From positions 1 through 64,000 of the forward strand of contig JAFZSA010000012.1 of the NCBI GenBank assembly GCA_017619585.1: 64,000 nt of DNA. The letters run 5' to 3'. Positions 51,782 through 61,387 of this stretch are shown here, in pieces. Position 1 is the first letter of the stretch, and the number at the start of each line of letters is the position of its first letter. The notes beneath the pieces were generated by a model. The model did no database searches, was not told where the DNA came from, and was given only the letters and a program-made list of their open reading frames with translations. This DNA comes from Bacteroidaceae bacterium (lineage in GTDB: Bacteria; Bacteroidota; Bacteroidia; Bacteroidales; Bacteroidaceae). The translations under genes were made by a program, and so were the position numbers.

Positions 51782-53794
51782 TTAATAGATAAAAGTCAGT
51801 TCTCCACCCTTCTTTATTTCAGACACGGTAATGCGATAATTCTGCAGTTTCTTACCGTTCCATGTAGCATATTTCAGCGGCTGATTCTTGTTGGTTCTAC
51901 CCTTAGTAGTGATAACAACTTCCTTGTCACCTAAACGCAACGTGACCTTATCAAAGAGGGGAGAGAATACCTCGTACTGAGCCTCGCCCACTACCAAAGG
52001 ATAAAGACCGATGCTAGTAAATACATACCAGGCACTCATAGCACCATCGTCCTCGTCCATCTCGGGCGCATAACCACGTGGAGCATTCACAAAGGCACAG
52101 CCTACCCAAGGAGTAGGATAAGCATCGTTGCCACCATAGCGGTGAGTCACCACCTCTGTTGCCAAGGGGCGAACAGTAAGGCCTGTTTTCTCAGGCATTC
52201 CCAAGCGGGCAAAGAGGAAGGGAACGTGAATGTCAGGTTCATTACCCTGGTTGTAAAGTTCTTTCTCGAAGAAGGTCACCAATTCCTGACCCAGTTTCTT
52301 CTTACCAACCATATTAATCATACGGTCCAGGAACATAGGAGCACCCCAACGGTATTGCCAACGGGTACCCTGATAGAGGCCGTTGCCACGCATCTTTGTG
52401 AAGGTATCGTCTATCTTCTGGAATTCACGGGGCCAGATACTGTCGAAGATTTCCTCGCCGCGAGCTGTCCATTTGCTTGCATCCTCAGGCATTCCCAATT
52501 CGCCAGCCAACTGACCCAGTGCCCAGAAATCGCCTGCAGCCTCCAAGCATTGGTCGGGGCTCTTCAAGGAGAGACGCTTCACCTCTTCTATCATGCCAGG
52601 ATAAGCGTCACGCAGGTTAGGAATATTGATTCCCTGACGATAAGCATCCAACAAGGTGGCTATAGCATGCTCCGTACGGACTGTGGGCACACACTCATAC
52701 TGGGTACTCCAGTCCTTCTTACCCGTAAGATACAAGGTAGATAGTGACTGCATGATATCGCTGGACCTACGTGGATCCAACAATGTTATCAAGGGGAACT
52801 TGGTGCGATAAGTATCCCATAGAGACCATGAACTATAATAGGTAAAGCCTTTCTCCTCATGCTCCTTGCCGTCTGTTCCCAGATAATGCTTCATATTGCG
52901 GTCAGTAACCACAAAGGGGCTGTGGAAAGTACGATATAGAGAGGTATAGAAGATTGTACGCTGGTCGGCAGTACCACCCTCAACCTTTACCGTAGAAAGC
53001 AACCTACGCCATTCCTGCTGTGCCCGTTCTACCATAGAGAGGAAGTCTGTACGCCAGACATCAGATTCCTTCATGGCGTCCAACTCCTTTTCAAGACCTG
53101 TAGAAACCACAATACGTACCTCTACATAACGGGCTGATAAGGTGGGGAAAGTCAACTTCTTTCTTCCGCCCTCCAACTCCTGCATCTCAAAAGGTGCGGA
53201 AGTATAGATTCTGTAATGCAGATGGTAGTTGCCACGCCGACATGTATTGGCACAGTCAATATAGCCCTGAGCTACATTCTCACCTATCTTACGGAATGAA
53301 GTCTTGTACATTTTGTCGAATGCCGTTCCAGGGTTCAACAACAAAACTGCCTTTTCTGCAGAAGGGAAAGAGAAACGTTCTACTGCCATACGCCTGTTTG
53401 CCGTAGCGGTAAACCATACGCCATTACTCAGCTGTACGCTGTAATAGCCAGGAGTAGCCTGCTCTGTGCTCTTAATCAAGTGTACATTCTCGCCTGTCTC
53501 ATCGGGCATAATGGACACATTACCACCACAGCCGCTGCCACCGACTCCGGAAAGACGGTTAATACTGAAACCTGAAATCTGAGTTACCTCATAATCATAA
53601 CCGGGATGCTGACGAGGTTTGCTATCAGGGCAAACCTGAATCTGACTATAGGGCATACAAGCGCCAGGAGACATCTGTCCGTAGTCGTTTGCCGTACCAA
53701 TGTACAGATTTACATTGTCAAGTACATCCTGAGCAGAAACCCAAGTTGCGAATAGTGAAGAAAGGAATAAAGCAATAGAAAATTTTCTTACCAT
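51782..53794 (-). CDS. GH92 exo-alpha-mannosidase family glycosidase
   Basis: Exported glycosidase of 670 aa with a signal peptide ending WVSAQ. GH92 features: NLYIGTANDYGQMSPGACMP at the start, HPGYDYE, LSGVGGSGCGG, SLWDTYRTKFPL near residue 334, GNEPDIHVPFLFARLG near residue 525 and DDGAMSAWYVFTSIGLYPL near residue 595; the Glu and Asp residues in these blocks are the calcium ligands and catalytic base of the family. It should trim alpha-linked mannose from N-glycans or similar. Usual length is about 740 aa, so this member is compact. It lies 17 bases after lpdA but is functionally unrelated. Confidence 0.9.
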   Translation of the reverse strand: MVRKFSIALFLSSLFATWVSAQDVLDNVNLYIGTANDYGQMSPGACMPYSQIQVCPDSKPRQHPGYDYEVTQISGFSINRLSGVGGSGCGGNVSIMPDETGENVHLIKSTEQATPGYYSVQLSNGVWFTATANRRMAVERFSFPSAEKAVLLLNPGTAFDKMYKTSFRKIGENVAQGYIDCANTCRRGNYHLHYRIYTSAPFEMQELEGGRKKLTFPTLSARYVEVRIVVSTGLEKELDAMKESDVWRTDFLSMVERAQQEWRRLLSTVKVEGGTADQRTIFYTSLYRTFHSPFVVTDRNMKHYLGTDGKEHEEKGFTYYSSWSLWDTYRTKFPLITLLDPRRSSDIMQSLSTLYLTGKKDWSTQYECVPTVRTEHAIATLLDAYRQGINIPNLRDAYPGMIEEVKRLSLKSPDQCLEAAGDFWALGQLAGELGMPEDASKWTARGEEIFDSIWPREFQKIDDTFTKMRGNGLYQGTRWQYRWGAPMFLDRMINMVGKKKLGQELVTFFEKELYNQGNEPDIHVPFLFARLGMPEKTGLTVRPLATEVVTHRYGGNDAYPTPWVGCAFVNAPRGYAPEMDEDDGAMSAWYVFTSIGLYPLVVGEAQYEVFSPLFDKVTLRLGDKEVVITTKGRTNKNQPLKYATWNGKKLQNYRITVSEIKKGGELTFIY

Positions 53795-53811
53795 ATTATA
53801 TTGTATAATGA

Positions 53812-55140
53812 TTAAGCCTCAGCAGCAACAAAAAGTATCTCGCTGAGGGTAGGATGAATATGCACCATATCCGCCAGTTCGCTAATGGTAGTATTCTTGC
53901 ACATCAGCACACTGACTTCCTGAACAATATCGGCACTATGGGCGCCATAGGCATGACAGCCTAAGATCAAGCCTTCGGGGGAGACAAACAACTTAAGCAA
54001 CCCTTCCGACTCACCCATAGCAAGGGCTTTGCCGTTAGCACGCCAGAATGATTTCTTGCACTCGTAGGCGATGCCCTGTTCCTTCAGTTGGTCTTCTGTA
54101 GGACCCACACAGGCAGCTTCTGGGGAAGTGAAGATAGCAGCCGGCATAATATCAAAACGGATACCGTCCTTTTTACCTAAGATGTGATTCACCGCATGTA
54201 TAGCCTGCATTTCTGCAGCATGAGCCAACATCTGCTTGCCGTTGACATCACCAATGGCGTAGATAGAAGCCTCACCCTCCGCCCTCTCCAAGGGGAGAGG
54301 GTACTGATAATTCTCATCAACGGGAATGCAACCGTTAGGAGCCAGCGTTATACCGGCAGCCTCCACGTTCAATCCCTCTGTACGGGGCTTTCTGCCTGTG
54401 GCCATCAGAACTATATCTGCTTCAACGGACTCTTCCTTTCCCTTCTGTTCAAATACCACACTCGTACCTCCCTCGCCTTCGGAGAGGGCTGGGGTGAGGC
54501 TTTTAACAACAGCTCCCATCTTAAAGGTAATACCACGCTTCTCCAACGTCTTACGCAGACGCTTAGCAATATCGCTATCCAAAGCAGGCAGACATTCCTT
54601 CAGGAACTCTACAACTGTCACCTCTGAGCCAAAACGCTGGAAAGCAGAAGCAAACTCCATACCGATAACACCGGCACCTATGATGCAGAGGCGCTTAGGC
54701 AGTGTCTCCAATGAGAGCAGACCCGTTGAGTCCACCAAACGCAGGTCATCCAGTCCCTGTACGGGAATCATCTTGGTCTCAGAGCCTGTGGCAATGATGA
54801 TGTTAACCCCTTTCCATACCTCTCCCGAGGGAGAGGCTTCCACTGTATGGGCATCAACGAAGGAAGCTTTCTCACGCACCAATGTGATATTGGGATTAGA
54901 TAGAATACCCTCTACGCCCTGACGCAGTTGGGGAACCACCTGTCCCAAACGTTCACGAGCCTCATCGAAGGTGGCACTATGCACATAGGTCTTAGTGGGA
55001 ATACAGCCTACATTCAGGCAGGTTCCTCCCACTTCGGCACCCTCAAAGATTACTACCTTCAGGCCTTGCTTGGCTGCATATTCAGCGGCGCGGTACCCAC
55101 CAGGGCCCGCACCGATGATAATCAAATCAGTTGTTGTCAT
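53812..55140 (-). CDS. lpdA: Dihydrolipoyl dehydrogenase with three repeat-derived insertions
   Basis: Flavoprotein (442 aa) reoxidising the lipoyl group of GcvH with NAD. FAD motif [14 protein letters not shown] at the start, redox disulphide [13 protein letters not shown] at residues 38-50, NAD motif [13 protein letters not shown] near residue 166, AIGDVNGK near residue 295 and the catalytic HPTLSE at the end. Three loops are encoded by palindromic elements (residues about 100-112, 212-228 and 277-290), none of which exist in ordinary family members; they fall between strands and leave the active site intact. It overlaps gcvPB by 14 bases, last gene of the glycine cleavage operon. Confidence 0.93.
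   Translation of the reverse strand: MTTTDLIIIGAGPGGYRAAEYAAKQGLKVVIFEGAEVGGTCLNVGCIPTKTYVHSATFDEARERLGQVVPQLRQGVEGILSNPNITLVREKASFVDAHTVEASPSGEVWKGVNIIIATGSETKMIPVQGLDDLRLVDSTGLLSLETLPKRLCIIGAGVIGMEFASAFQRFGSEVTVVEFLKECLPALDSDIAKRLRKTLEKRGITFKMGAVVKSLTPALSEGEGGTSVVFEQKGKEESVEADIVLMATGRKPRTEGLNVEAAGITLAPNGCIPVDENYQYPLPLERAEGEASIYAIGDVNGKQMLAHAAEMQAIHAVNHILGKKDGIRFDIMPAAIFTSPEAACVGPTEDQLKEQGIAYECKKSFWRANGKALAMGESEGLLKLFVSPEGLILGCHAYGAHSADIVQEVSVLMCKNTTISELADMVHIHPTLSEILFVAAEA
54271..54312. repeat. Palindromic element in frame in lpdA, copy C
   Basis: CCTCTCCAAGGGGAGAGG core with flanking CTCACCCTCC; read as [11 protein letters not shown]. Confidence 0.85.
54459..54505. repeat. Palindromic element in frame in lpdA, copy B
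   Basis: CCTCGCCTTCGGAGAGG core with a GGGTGAGG arm; read as [14 protein letters not shown]. Confidence 0.85.
54806..54843. repeat. Palindromic element in frame in lpdA, copy A
   Basis: CCTCTCCCGAGGGAGAGG core with ACCCCTTTCC arm; read as [11 protein letters not shown]. Confidence 0.85.
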
Positions 55141-56536
55141 TCACCATTTGTTTATAAGTGGTAATAGGATGCTTGGCTGCCAACACGTCATCTACACGAC
55201 CGATGGGTGTAAGATGTGGAGCAGATTTCACCTCATCTGGGTTGGCCTTTGCCTCCTCTGCTATCTTACGCATCACACCTATGAAGCCGTCAATGGTTTC
55301 CTTGCTCTCGTTCTCGGTGGGCTCAATCATCAGAGACTCATGGAACAGCAAGGGGAAGTAGATGGTAGGTGCATGATAGCCGTAATCCAAAAGGCGCTTG
55401 GCCACATCCATTGTGGTAACACCAGTGCTCTTATCTTTCAGACCATCGAACACAAACTCATGCTTACACAGGCCGTCAATAGGCAGTTCATAAACATCCT
55501 TTAGGCTCTCCTTGATATAGTTGGCGTTCAAAGTTGCCAGAGGGCCCACCAACTTGATGTTCTCACGACCTAATGAGAGAATGTACGCATACGCGCGCAT
55601 AGCCACCGCAAAGTTTCCGTGATAGGGCGATACCTCGGGGAAGAAGGGCTCCAGACCTTTTCTTACCCCGACAGGTCCAGCACCTGGTCCGCCACCTCCG
55701 TGAGGAGTTGAGAAGGTCTTATGAAGATTGATATGCATAACATCAAAGCCCATATCACCGGGGCGGGCAGCACCCAACATGGGATTCAGATTGGCACCGT
55801 CATAGTACATCAGACCGCCTGCGGCATGCACCAGTTTCTCAATCTCAGGAATCTGCTTCTCGAAGAGTCCCAACGTATTGGGGTTGGTCATCATCATAGC
55901 GGCAATGGAATCGCCTTCTAGTTCTACTAGTCTCTCTAGGTCAACTAGATCAACTAGTCCTCTAGCGTCACTCTTTACCTCAATAATCTCTAAACCACAT
56001 ACTGCTGCAGAAGCGGGGTTAGTACCATGGGCACTGTCAGGGACAATCACCTTTTTGCGAGCCTCATCACCACGACTCTCATGATACTTCTTGATAACCA
56101 TCAGACCTGTCAACTCGCCATGAGCACCAGCGAATGGCTTCAGCGTGAAGGCATATAGGCCTGTCAGTTCGCAGAGCGACTGGCACAACTGCTGGCAAAC
56201 CTCTTCGGCACCCTGTACCGTCTCTGCAGGCTGCAAAGGATGCAATCCTGCAAACTGAGGCAATGCAGCAACTTCCTCATTAATCTTAGGGTTGTACTTC
56301 ATGGTGCAAGAGCCCAACGGATAGAACCCGTTGTCCACGCCAAAGTTATTAGCACTCAGATTGGTATAGTGGCGAACCACCGTCATCTCATCGCACTCAG
56401 GCAGCGCAGCATCTTCTTTTCTGCGCAGTTGTGCAGGAACAGTATAGCTGCCAAACTGATTCTTAGGAAGAGAATAACCTGAGCGTCCCTTCTGTGAAAG
56501 TTCGAAAATCAAATTTCCGTATAATCTGTTATTCAT
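55127..56536 (-). CDS. gcvPB: Glycine dehydrogenase (decarboxylating) subunit 2
   Basis: C-terminal half of the split P-protein (469 aa). It carries the PLP-binding Lys in [17 protein letters not shown] near residue 263 and the conserved [23 protein letters not shown] and HGELTG motifs. With gcvPA it decarboxylates glycine and passes the aminomethyl group to lipoyl-GcvH. Residues about 190-207 ([17 protein letters not shown]) are encoded by a CTAG-rich repeat. The start overlaps gcvPA by four bases (ATGA), and its end overlaps lpdA by 14. Confidence 0.95.
   Translation of the reverse strand: MNNRLYGNLIFELSQKGRSGYSLPKNQFGSYTVPAQLRRKEDAALPECDEMTVVRHYTNLSANNFGVDNGFYPLGSCTMKYNPKINEEVAALPQFAGLHPLQPAETVQGAEEVCQQLCQSLCELTGLYAFTLKPFAGAHGELTGLMVIKKYHESRGDEARKKVIVPDSAHGTNPASAAVCGLEIIEVKSDARGLVDLVDLERLVELEGDSIAAMMMTNPNTLGLFEKQIPEIEKLVHAAGGLMYYDGANLNPMLGAARPGDMGFDVMHINLHKTFSTPHGGGGPGAGPVGVRKGLEPFFPEVSPYHGNFAVAMRAYAYILSLGRENIKLVGPLATLNANYIKESLKDVYELPIDGLCKHEFVFDGLKDKSTGVTTMDVAKRLLDYGYHAPTIYFPLLFHESLMIEPTENESKETIDGFIGVMRKIAEEAKANPDEVKSAPHLTPIGRVDDVLAAKHPITTYKQMVNDNN
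55912..55967. repeat. CTAG-rich repeat inside gcvPB
   Basis: Seven or so CTAG tetramers within 56 bases (CTAGTTCTACTAGTCTCTCT, then AGGTCAACTAGATCAACTAG). CTAG is usually rare in bacterial coding DNA, so this block is foreign in style to the gene. Confidence 0.8.
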
Positions 56537-57852
56537 AAGGCAGCAATCTTTACGAGGTTATCAATTTCTTCCTTGGTACGCTTCTCTGTTACGGCAAACA
56601 TCAGTTTATCTGCACCCAACTTGATACCGCCAAAGATACCGTTTTCGGTAAGACGCTTCTGCAAAGCATCCACATCTCCGCTGTAGCGAACCACAAACTC
56701 GTTAAAGAACGGCTGGTTATAGACAAGGCTGAACTTGCCGGTCTTCAGCAGCTCGTCGCACAGATAATGAGCACCGGCATAGGAAAGCCCGGCAGCCTTC
56801 TTCAGGCCCTGCTTGCCCATCAGTGACATATAAACCGTTGTCCACAATGCCATCAGACTCTGGTTAGAGCAGATGTTGCTGGTAGCCTTCTGACGACGGA
56901 TGTGCTGTTCACGAGCCTGCAAGGTCAGCACGAAGGCACGCTGGTCGCGATTGTCCTTTGTCATACCAACGATACGACCCGGCATTTTTCTAATAAGCTT
57001 TTCTGTACAGCACATATATCCTACATAGGGACCGCCCCACTGCATGGGGATGCCCAGGCTCTGGCCATCTCCCACAGCTATGTCGGCACCCCACTCGCCT
57101 GGAGTCTTCAGGACAGCCAAGTCAGCGGCTACGCTATTCATGATGAAGAGCGCCTTCTGGTTGTGGCAGGCATCAGCAAAACCATCATAATCCTCTACGA
57201 TACCATAGAAGTTAGGCTGCTGCACCAATACGCCGGCAACATCGCCTCCTGCCAACTGCTCCTCAAGGTTCTGCCTTGAGGTTACACCATCCTTTGCAGG
57301 AATCATCTCTATCTCTATACCATGGAAATGAGCGTATGTCTTCACCACCGCCAATGTCTTGGGGTCTATGGTCTCGCTTACCAGCACCTTATTCTGCTTC
57401 TTACCTGCAGCCACAGCCATCATTACAGCCTCGGCCGTTGCGGTAGTTCCGTCGTACATAGAGGCATTGCTGATGTCCATGCCTGTCAGCTCTGCCATCA
57501 TGCTCTGGTACTCGAAGATATAATGCAGCGTACCCTGGGAGATTTCTGCCTGATACGGTGTGTAGCTGGTCAGGAACTCGGAACGACTGAGCAACTGGGG
57601 AATAGCACTGGGTGTATAATGATCATAGACGCCGGCACCGGCAAAGCAGGTCAGCTGCTTGTTCTTGGCGCCCAGCTTATCAAAGAGCTGACGTACCTCA
57701 ATCTCGCTCATTTCCTCGGGCAGCTGGTATTCACCACGGAAGCGAATCTGCTCGGGAACCTCGGCATAGAGGTCGTCAAGACTCTTGATGCCCACCTTCT
57801 GGAACATTGCCTGAAGGTCGGCATCAGTATGAGGAAAATACTTGTAATTCAT
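56533..57852 (-). CDS. gcvPA: Glycine dehydrogenase (decarboxylating) subunit 1
   Basis: N-terminal half of the split P-protein, 439 aa from the ATG at 57852. Family blocks seen: [12 protein letters not shown] at the start, [15 protein letters not shown] near residue 70, [13 protein letters not shown] and [10 protein letters not shown] near residue 138. The PLP Lys lies in the other subunit. The longer frame from 57915 translates intergenic repeats and is rejected. Translationally coupled to gcvPB. Confidence 0.95.
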   Translation of the reverse strand: MNYKYFPHTDADLQAMFQKVGIKSLDDLYAEVPEQIRFRGEYQLPEEMSEIEVRQLFDKLGAKNKQLTCFAGAGVYDHYTPSAIPQLLSRSEFLTSYTPYQAEISQGTLHYIFEYQSMMAELTGMDISNASMYDGTTATAEAVMMAVAAGKKQNKVLVSETIDPKTLAVVKTYAHFHGIEIEMIPAKDGVTSRQNLEEQLAGGDVAGVLVQQPNFYGIVEDYDGFADACHNQKALFIMNSVAADLAVLKTPGEWGADIAVGDGQSLGIPMQWGGPYVGYMCCTEKLIRKMPGRIVGMTKDNRDQRAFVLTLQAREQHIRRQKATSNICSNQSLMALWTTVYMSLMGKQGLKKAAGLSYAGAHYLCDELLKTGKFSLVYNQPFFNEFVVRYSGDVDALQKRLTENGIFGGIKLGADKLMFAVTEKRTKEEIDNLVKIAAL

Positions 57853-57956
57853 TGAACATTCAACATTGAACATTGAAACATTGTTTCGAGCCTGCTTTCG
57901 CTCGGCAATAATCAAGCGAGCTTGTTATTGCTCTCGCTTACTCGCAGCCTTGAACA
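57853..57956. repeat. Intercistronic repeats and hairpin between gcvH and gcvPA
   Basis: Next to gcvPA lie three CATTGAACATT units; beyond them a hairpin GCAATAATCAAGC/GCTTGTTATTGC (57905-57931) and a CGAGC/GCTCG pair. No promoter is visible, so this is likely a processed or regulatory spacer inside the operon. Confidence 0.7.
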
Positions 57957-58340
57957 TTAGGCATTCTCGCAGAATGCTTCGTATGCCTTGGCATCCATCA
58001 AAGCATCCAATTCGCTCTTGTCAGAGAGCTCTACCTTGATAATCCAGTTCTCGAAAGCATCCTTGTTGATCAATTCAGGAGTATCCTCCAGAGCCTCATT
58101 TACCTCAACAACGGTACCGCTGACAGGTGAATACAGGTCGCTGGCAGCCTTCACGCTCTCTACAGCACCAAACTCCTCGCCTGCTGTTACCTCATCGTCA
58201 ACATCGGGCATATCTACGTACACCACGTTGCCCAATGCATGCTGAGCATAATCTGTGATGCCAATGAAACCAAAATTACCTTCTACCTTTACATACTCGT
58301 GTGACTCACTATAATAGAGTCCTTCTTTTACTGTTGCCAT
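57957..58340 (-). CDS. gcvH: Glycine cleavage system H protein
   Basis: Lipoyl carrier of 127 aa. Lipoylated Lys is in ESVKAASDLYSPVSG near residue 63; the C-terminal helix SELDALMDAKAYEAFCENA fits the family. It shuttles the aminomethyl group from P-protein to GcvT and is reoxidised by LpdA. The lipoate ligase needed is encoded upstream in the same direction. Confidence 0.96.
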   Translation of the reverse strand: MATVKEGLYYSESHEYVKVEGNFGFIGITDYAQHALGNVVYVDMPDVDDEVTAGEEFGAVESVKAASDLYSPVSGTVVEVNEALEDTPELINKDAFENWIIKVELSDKSELDALMDAKAYEAFCENA

Positions 58341-58391
58341 AATATTGTTAGTTTAATTGTTTACTATTCTTCATTCTTCACTCTTCACTCT
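58341..58391. repeat. TTCTTCATTCTTCACTC intercistronic repeat
   Basis: Spacer between gcvT and gcvH consists of TTCTTCATTCTTCACTCTTC-type seven-base units. Confidence 0.7.
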
Positions 58392-59465
58392 TCACTTCTT
58401 ATAACTCTTGTTATAGAATTGCTTCTTTACCGTCTTGCCGGGGAATACTTTCTTGCGAATCTGAATCTGCACGTCGGTATCCAACTTGGCGTACTGAGCA
58501 TCTATGAGAGCCATGCAGACACTCTTATCTGTAGAGAGCGTATGATAACCTGTTGTAACCTCGCCAATGGTCTCGCCATCCATGTTCAGTACGGGGTAGC
58601 CATGGCGGGGGATAGCCTTATCTGCCAGCTCTATGCCCACAATCTTCTTGGCAGGCCCCTCAGCCTTCTGCTTAGCCAGCGCCTCCTTGCCGATGAACTC
58701 CTGCTTGTCCAACTTCACGAAGATGCCCAGACCTGCCATAATGGGAGTGATGTCGGCAGAAAGTTCATCGCCATACAGAGGCAGACCTACTTCGAAACGC
58801 AACGTATCACGGCATCCCAGTCCGCAGGGCTGAACACCAGCGGCAATCAACTTATCCCAGCACTGCTGAATATATTCGTGTGAAGCATAGACCTCGAAGC
58901 CATCCTCACCCGTATAGCCTGTGCGGCTGACAATAACATCACCGATAGTCTTTACAGTATAGAACACCAGTTCCTTACAAGGCAAGCCTAATACTTCCTC
59001 AACGGTTTTCTCTGCATCAGGACCCTGAACGGCTATCTGTCCGTAGAAATCCGAGCGGTTCTGCAGGTCGATATCAAAGCCCTTGGCATTCTCCTGCATC
59101 CATGCCCAGTCCTTATCTATGTTGGCTGCGTTGATAACCAGGAAGAAGTCGTTCTCACCCATCTTGTAAACCAGCAGGTCATCTACCGTGCCACCATTCT
59201 CGTAGCACATCATACCATAGTATATCTTACCCACGGGCGCGCCTGCGATGTCGTTGGTGAAGATATGCTGAACATAGCGCTCAGCATCCTTACCTTTCAC
59301 CGTTACCTCACCCATGTGAGATACGTCGAATACACCGACTTTCTCGCGTACAGCCATATGCTCAGGCGTAATGCCGGCATACTGTATAGGCATCTCAAAA
59401 CCACCAAATGGTGAAATCAGGGCACCCAGTGCCACATGCTTTTCATAAAGACAAGTTCTCTTCAT
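58392..59465 (-). CDS. gcvT: Aminomethyltransferase (glycine cleavage T protein)
   Basis: A 357-aa tetrahydrofolate-dependent enzyme releasing ammonia and forming methylene-THF. Blocks: [10 protein letters not shown] near residue 21, [13 protein letters not shown] near residue 47 with the catalytic Asp region in [22 protein letters not shown] near residue 190 and the [14 protein letters not shown] near residue 223. The first gene of gcvT-H-PA-PB-lpdA. No promoter with both boxes was found directly upstream; instead there is a 24-bp tandem repeat. Confidence 0.95.
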   Translation of the reverse strand: MKRTCLYEKHVALGALISPFGGFEMPIQYAGITPEHMAVREKVGVFDVSHMGEVTVKGKDAERYVQHIFTNDIAGAPVGKIYYGMMCYENGGTVDDLLVYKMGENDFFLVINAANIDKDWAWMQENAKGFDIDLQNRSDFYGQIAVQGPDAEKTVEEVLGLPCKELVFYTVKTIGDVIVSRTGYTGEDGFEVYASHEYIQQCWDKLIAAGVQPCGLGCRDTLRFEVGLPLYGDELSADITPIMAGLGIFVKLDKQEFIGKEALAKQKAEGPAKKIVGIELADKAIPRHGYPVLNMDGETIGEVTTGYHTLSTDKSVCMALIDAQYAKLDTDVQIQIRKKVFPGKTVKKQFYNKSYKK

Positions 59466-59512
59466 TTAATTGTTATTTTATTTAAGGTTTTAATATTAGT
59501 TTGCAGTTTATA

Positions 59513-59580
59513 GTCGTTTTTTTGATGGGCGGCCCAATCGTTATTTTGATGGGCGGCCTTGTCGTTATTTCGATATGACG
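59513..59580. repeat. 24-bp tandem repeat between lplA and gcvT
   Basis: Two full units and a third partial one of GTCGTTATTTTGATGGGCGG plus CC and two variable bases (plus-strand reading). It occupies the leader side of gcvT where other bacteria may carry a glycine riboswitch. Confidence 0.85.
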
Positions 59581-59609
59581 TTATAACGAATGGAATCTTT
59601 GGGGCCGCC

Positions 59610-60323
59610 TCAGAGCCGCTGAATAAATTCCTTATCCAGATAGCTCTTTTCTATCTCCCTTATGCCCTCCACATCAGCATCGGTGAGTTGCAATTCACCA
59701 TTGCAGAGTGTCTGGCGGATGAACGCCTTCAGTTCCTCTATGTTCAGGCTTATATGCTCCTTCAGGAAGGTGACACGCTGGCGTACACTCTCCACACCGT
59801 GCTTCTGCAGTTTCTCTGCCGATGGCGTGATGGCGTTCAGCATGTGCTCCATATTCGTGTCATAGAGCATCGTGCTGTGCACAATGCTACGTCCGGGAAG
59901 TTGATAAAACGCTGTTCCGCAGACCTTCTTGTCGCCAATCATCACATCATTGTGCGTAGTCCCTGCCGCCCCAACGCCCAGTTTCTGCAGCACGAAAATC
60001 ATCATGGTCATGAACCGGTTGAACGTAAACGGGACATTCTCTCCATTGGTGATAAAGGAAAGCATGATGTTGTCTTTGTCGGCATAGACACAACCGCCGC
60101 CGCTTTTGCGTCTGAAAATCTCAATACCATGCTCACGGCAGTAAGGCACATTCACCTCGTTCTGCAACACCTGATTTCTTCCGAAGATAACGGTAGGATC
60201 CACCTGCCACATAAAGAAACAATCCGGCTCGTCTATGTTACGCGCCACATATTCCTCCATGGCCAGATAGAACGAGAGGTGTGTGTCTCCCACCAAGGTT
60301 GATGGTAATGTAATATACTTCAT
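59610..60323 (-). CDS. lplA: Lipoate-protein ligase A (catalytic domain only)
   Basis: A 237-aa biotin/lipoate ligase. The lipoyl-adenylate-binding RRKSGGGCVYAD is near residue 70, and IGDKKVCGTAFYQ near residue 130 contains the catalytic Lys. It lacks the C-terminal accessory domain of E. coli LplA (~337 aa), so adenylation may follow the LplA/LipM-type variants seen in Bacteroidetes. The neighbouring GcvH is the obvious target. The start is set at 60323 by the promoter 10 bases upstream; the long frame to 60458 is rejected. Confidence 0.88.
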   Translation of the reverse strand: MKYITLPSTLVGDTHLSFYLAMEEYVARNIDEPDCFFMWQVDPTVIFGRNQVLQNEVNVPYCREHGIEIFRRKSGGGCVYADKDNIMLSFITNGENVPFTFNRFMTMMIFVLQKLGVGAAGTTHNDVMIGDKKVCGTAFYQLPGRSIVHSTMLYDTNMEHMLNAITPSAEKLQKHGVESVRQRVTFLKEHISLNIEELKAFIRQTLCNGELQLTDADVEGIREIEKSYLDKEFIQRL

Positions 60324-60332
60324 ATCTGCCCG

Positions 60333-60365
60333 CAAATTTATGAAAAAAGATACATTACACCCAAA
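60333..60365 (-). promoter_or_regulatory. Promoter of lplA and probably the gcv operon
   Basis: Minus strand TTTG, 21 bases, TAAATTTG, leaving about 9 bases between -7 box and ATG, so the transcript would be nearly leaderless. Confidence 0.7.
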
Positions 60366-60444
60366 ATATTCCCTGAAAATATTTTTTTCCTCACGCGGCT
60401 GCAATTTTTCCCTCGTGCAGCAGCAATTTTTACACGGAAAAACA

Positions 60445-60452
60445 TACCTTTG
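60445..60452 (+). promoter_or_regulatory. -7 box for the sigma-factor operon
   Basis: TACCTTTG. Upstream are two direct repeats of GCAGCAATTTTT/GGCTGCAATTTTT spaced 29 bases apart, with no TTTG at -33. The spacing could reflect use of an alternative sigma factor or an activator. Confidence 0.5.
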
Positions 60453-60533
60453 AAACAATTTTCAGAAAAAAATAATCACTTTTTTGTTACAAGAAGAAAA
60501 GTTGTGCGTTACTAAAGTGAAGAGCATGCAGAA

Positions 60534-61007
60534 ATGAGCAAGAATTACCTGACAATAGCCTACCAGAAATTGCAGCAGAGGTTGCAGTTCGGCATACTAC
60601 ATTCAGGTGAAGATGCCCTCAACGATGCCTTCTGTAATCTTTGGGCCGGCCAATACGACCCTAGGACTGAGGCTGAGGGCGAGAAACTGCTCAGGACTGC
60701 GGCAAAAAACAGGCAAATAAGCCTTTGGCGAGAAGAGAACCGCCATCAGCAGACATCGCTCGACAATGCTAATCTCGTTCAACCGCCACCTGACACGGAT
60801 ACCAAGGAGACCTTCCTACAGGTGAAGAAACTGATAGAGAGCCAGTTGACACCGCTGCAGAAAGACATCCTGACACGACACGACATCAACGACGAGACGT
60901 ACAGGGAAATAGCCCAGACGCTGGGAATGCAGGAAGCCGCCGTCAGGATGCAGTTGAGCAGAGCCCGAAACATAATCAGAGAAACCTACAAAAAAACAAA
61001 GAAATGA
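60534..61007 (+). CDS. ECF-type sigma-70 family RNA polymerase sigma factor
   Basis: A 157-aa sigma factor. Region 2 lies at about residues 15-75 (GEDALNDAFCNLWAG, EKLLRTAAKNRQISLWR) and region 4 at 95-152, with helix-turn-helix YREIAQTLGMQEAAVRMQLS. A short Pro/Asp/Thr linker joins them. It overlaps the next gene by 4 bases (ATGA), typical for a sigma plus its membrane regulator. It probably controls this same operon. Confidence 0.88.
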   Translation: MSKNYLTIAYQKLQQRLQFGILHSGEDALNDAFCNLWAGQYDPRTEAEGEKLLRTAAKNRQISLWREENRHQQTSLDNANLVQPPPDTDTKETFLQVKKLIESQLTPLQKDILTRHDINDETYREIAQTLGMQEAAVRMQLSRARNIIRETYKKTKK

Positions 61008-61381
61008 CACAGCACAACTTATCTTATTGGGAAGAAATGACACAGCGTTACTTCCTGGCAGAGACCACCGAGGAGGAGGAAAGGCAGCTGCGTAAATTCC
61101 TTTGTACCAGCCAGTCGCAGGATGCCCGCTTCGACGAGATCAGGGCCACACTCTCCTTCCTGGAGGTCTGCAAGAACCAACATCATGCCCCACGCGTCTA
61201 TTATACGCTACGTGCACTGGCCGTTGCCGCTTGCCTGAGCGCCATAGCATTCCTGGGATGGCACCAGTATCACCAGCAAGACATCAGCAGCGTGCGCATT
61301 GCCGGCCAGACCGTTGAAGCAGACGCCTCCCAACTGATGGAACAGCAGCTGGCAGAAATGTTTTCAACTACCAACCCGTAA
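61004..61381 (+). CDS. Small single-pass membrane protein, putative anti-sigma factor
   Basis: A 125-aa protein: soluble helical N-terminus (YFLAETTEEEERQLRKFLC), one TM helix at about residues 68-85 (LAVAACLSAIAFLGW) and a short periplasmic tail. This is the layout of ECF anti-sigma factors in Bacteroidetes, though shorter than FecR types. The overlap with the sigma gene supports the role. No zinc-binding HxxxCxxC is present. Confidence 0.7.
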   Translation: MTQHNLSYWEEMTQRYFLAETTEEEERQLRKFLCTSQSQDARFDEIRATLSFLEVCKNQHHAPRVYYTLRALAVAACLSAIAFLGWHQYHQQDISSVRIAGQTVEADASQLMEQQLAEMFSTTNP

Positions 61382-61387
61382 AAAACC

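Noticed and set aside
59513..59580. Possible CRISPR repeats
   Set aside because: The 24-bp units are directly adjacent without spacers, and there are no cas genes in the window.
59466..59609. Glycine riboswitch ahead of gcvT
   Set aside because: None of the aptamer's conserved sequence blocks could be found in the minus-strand leader; only the tandem repeat is there.
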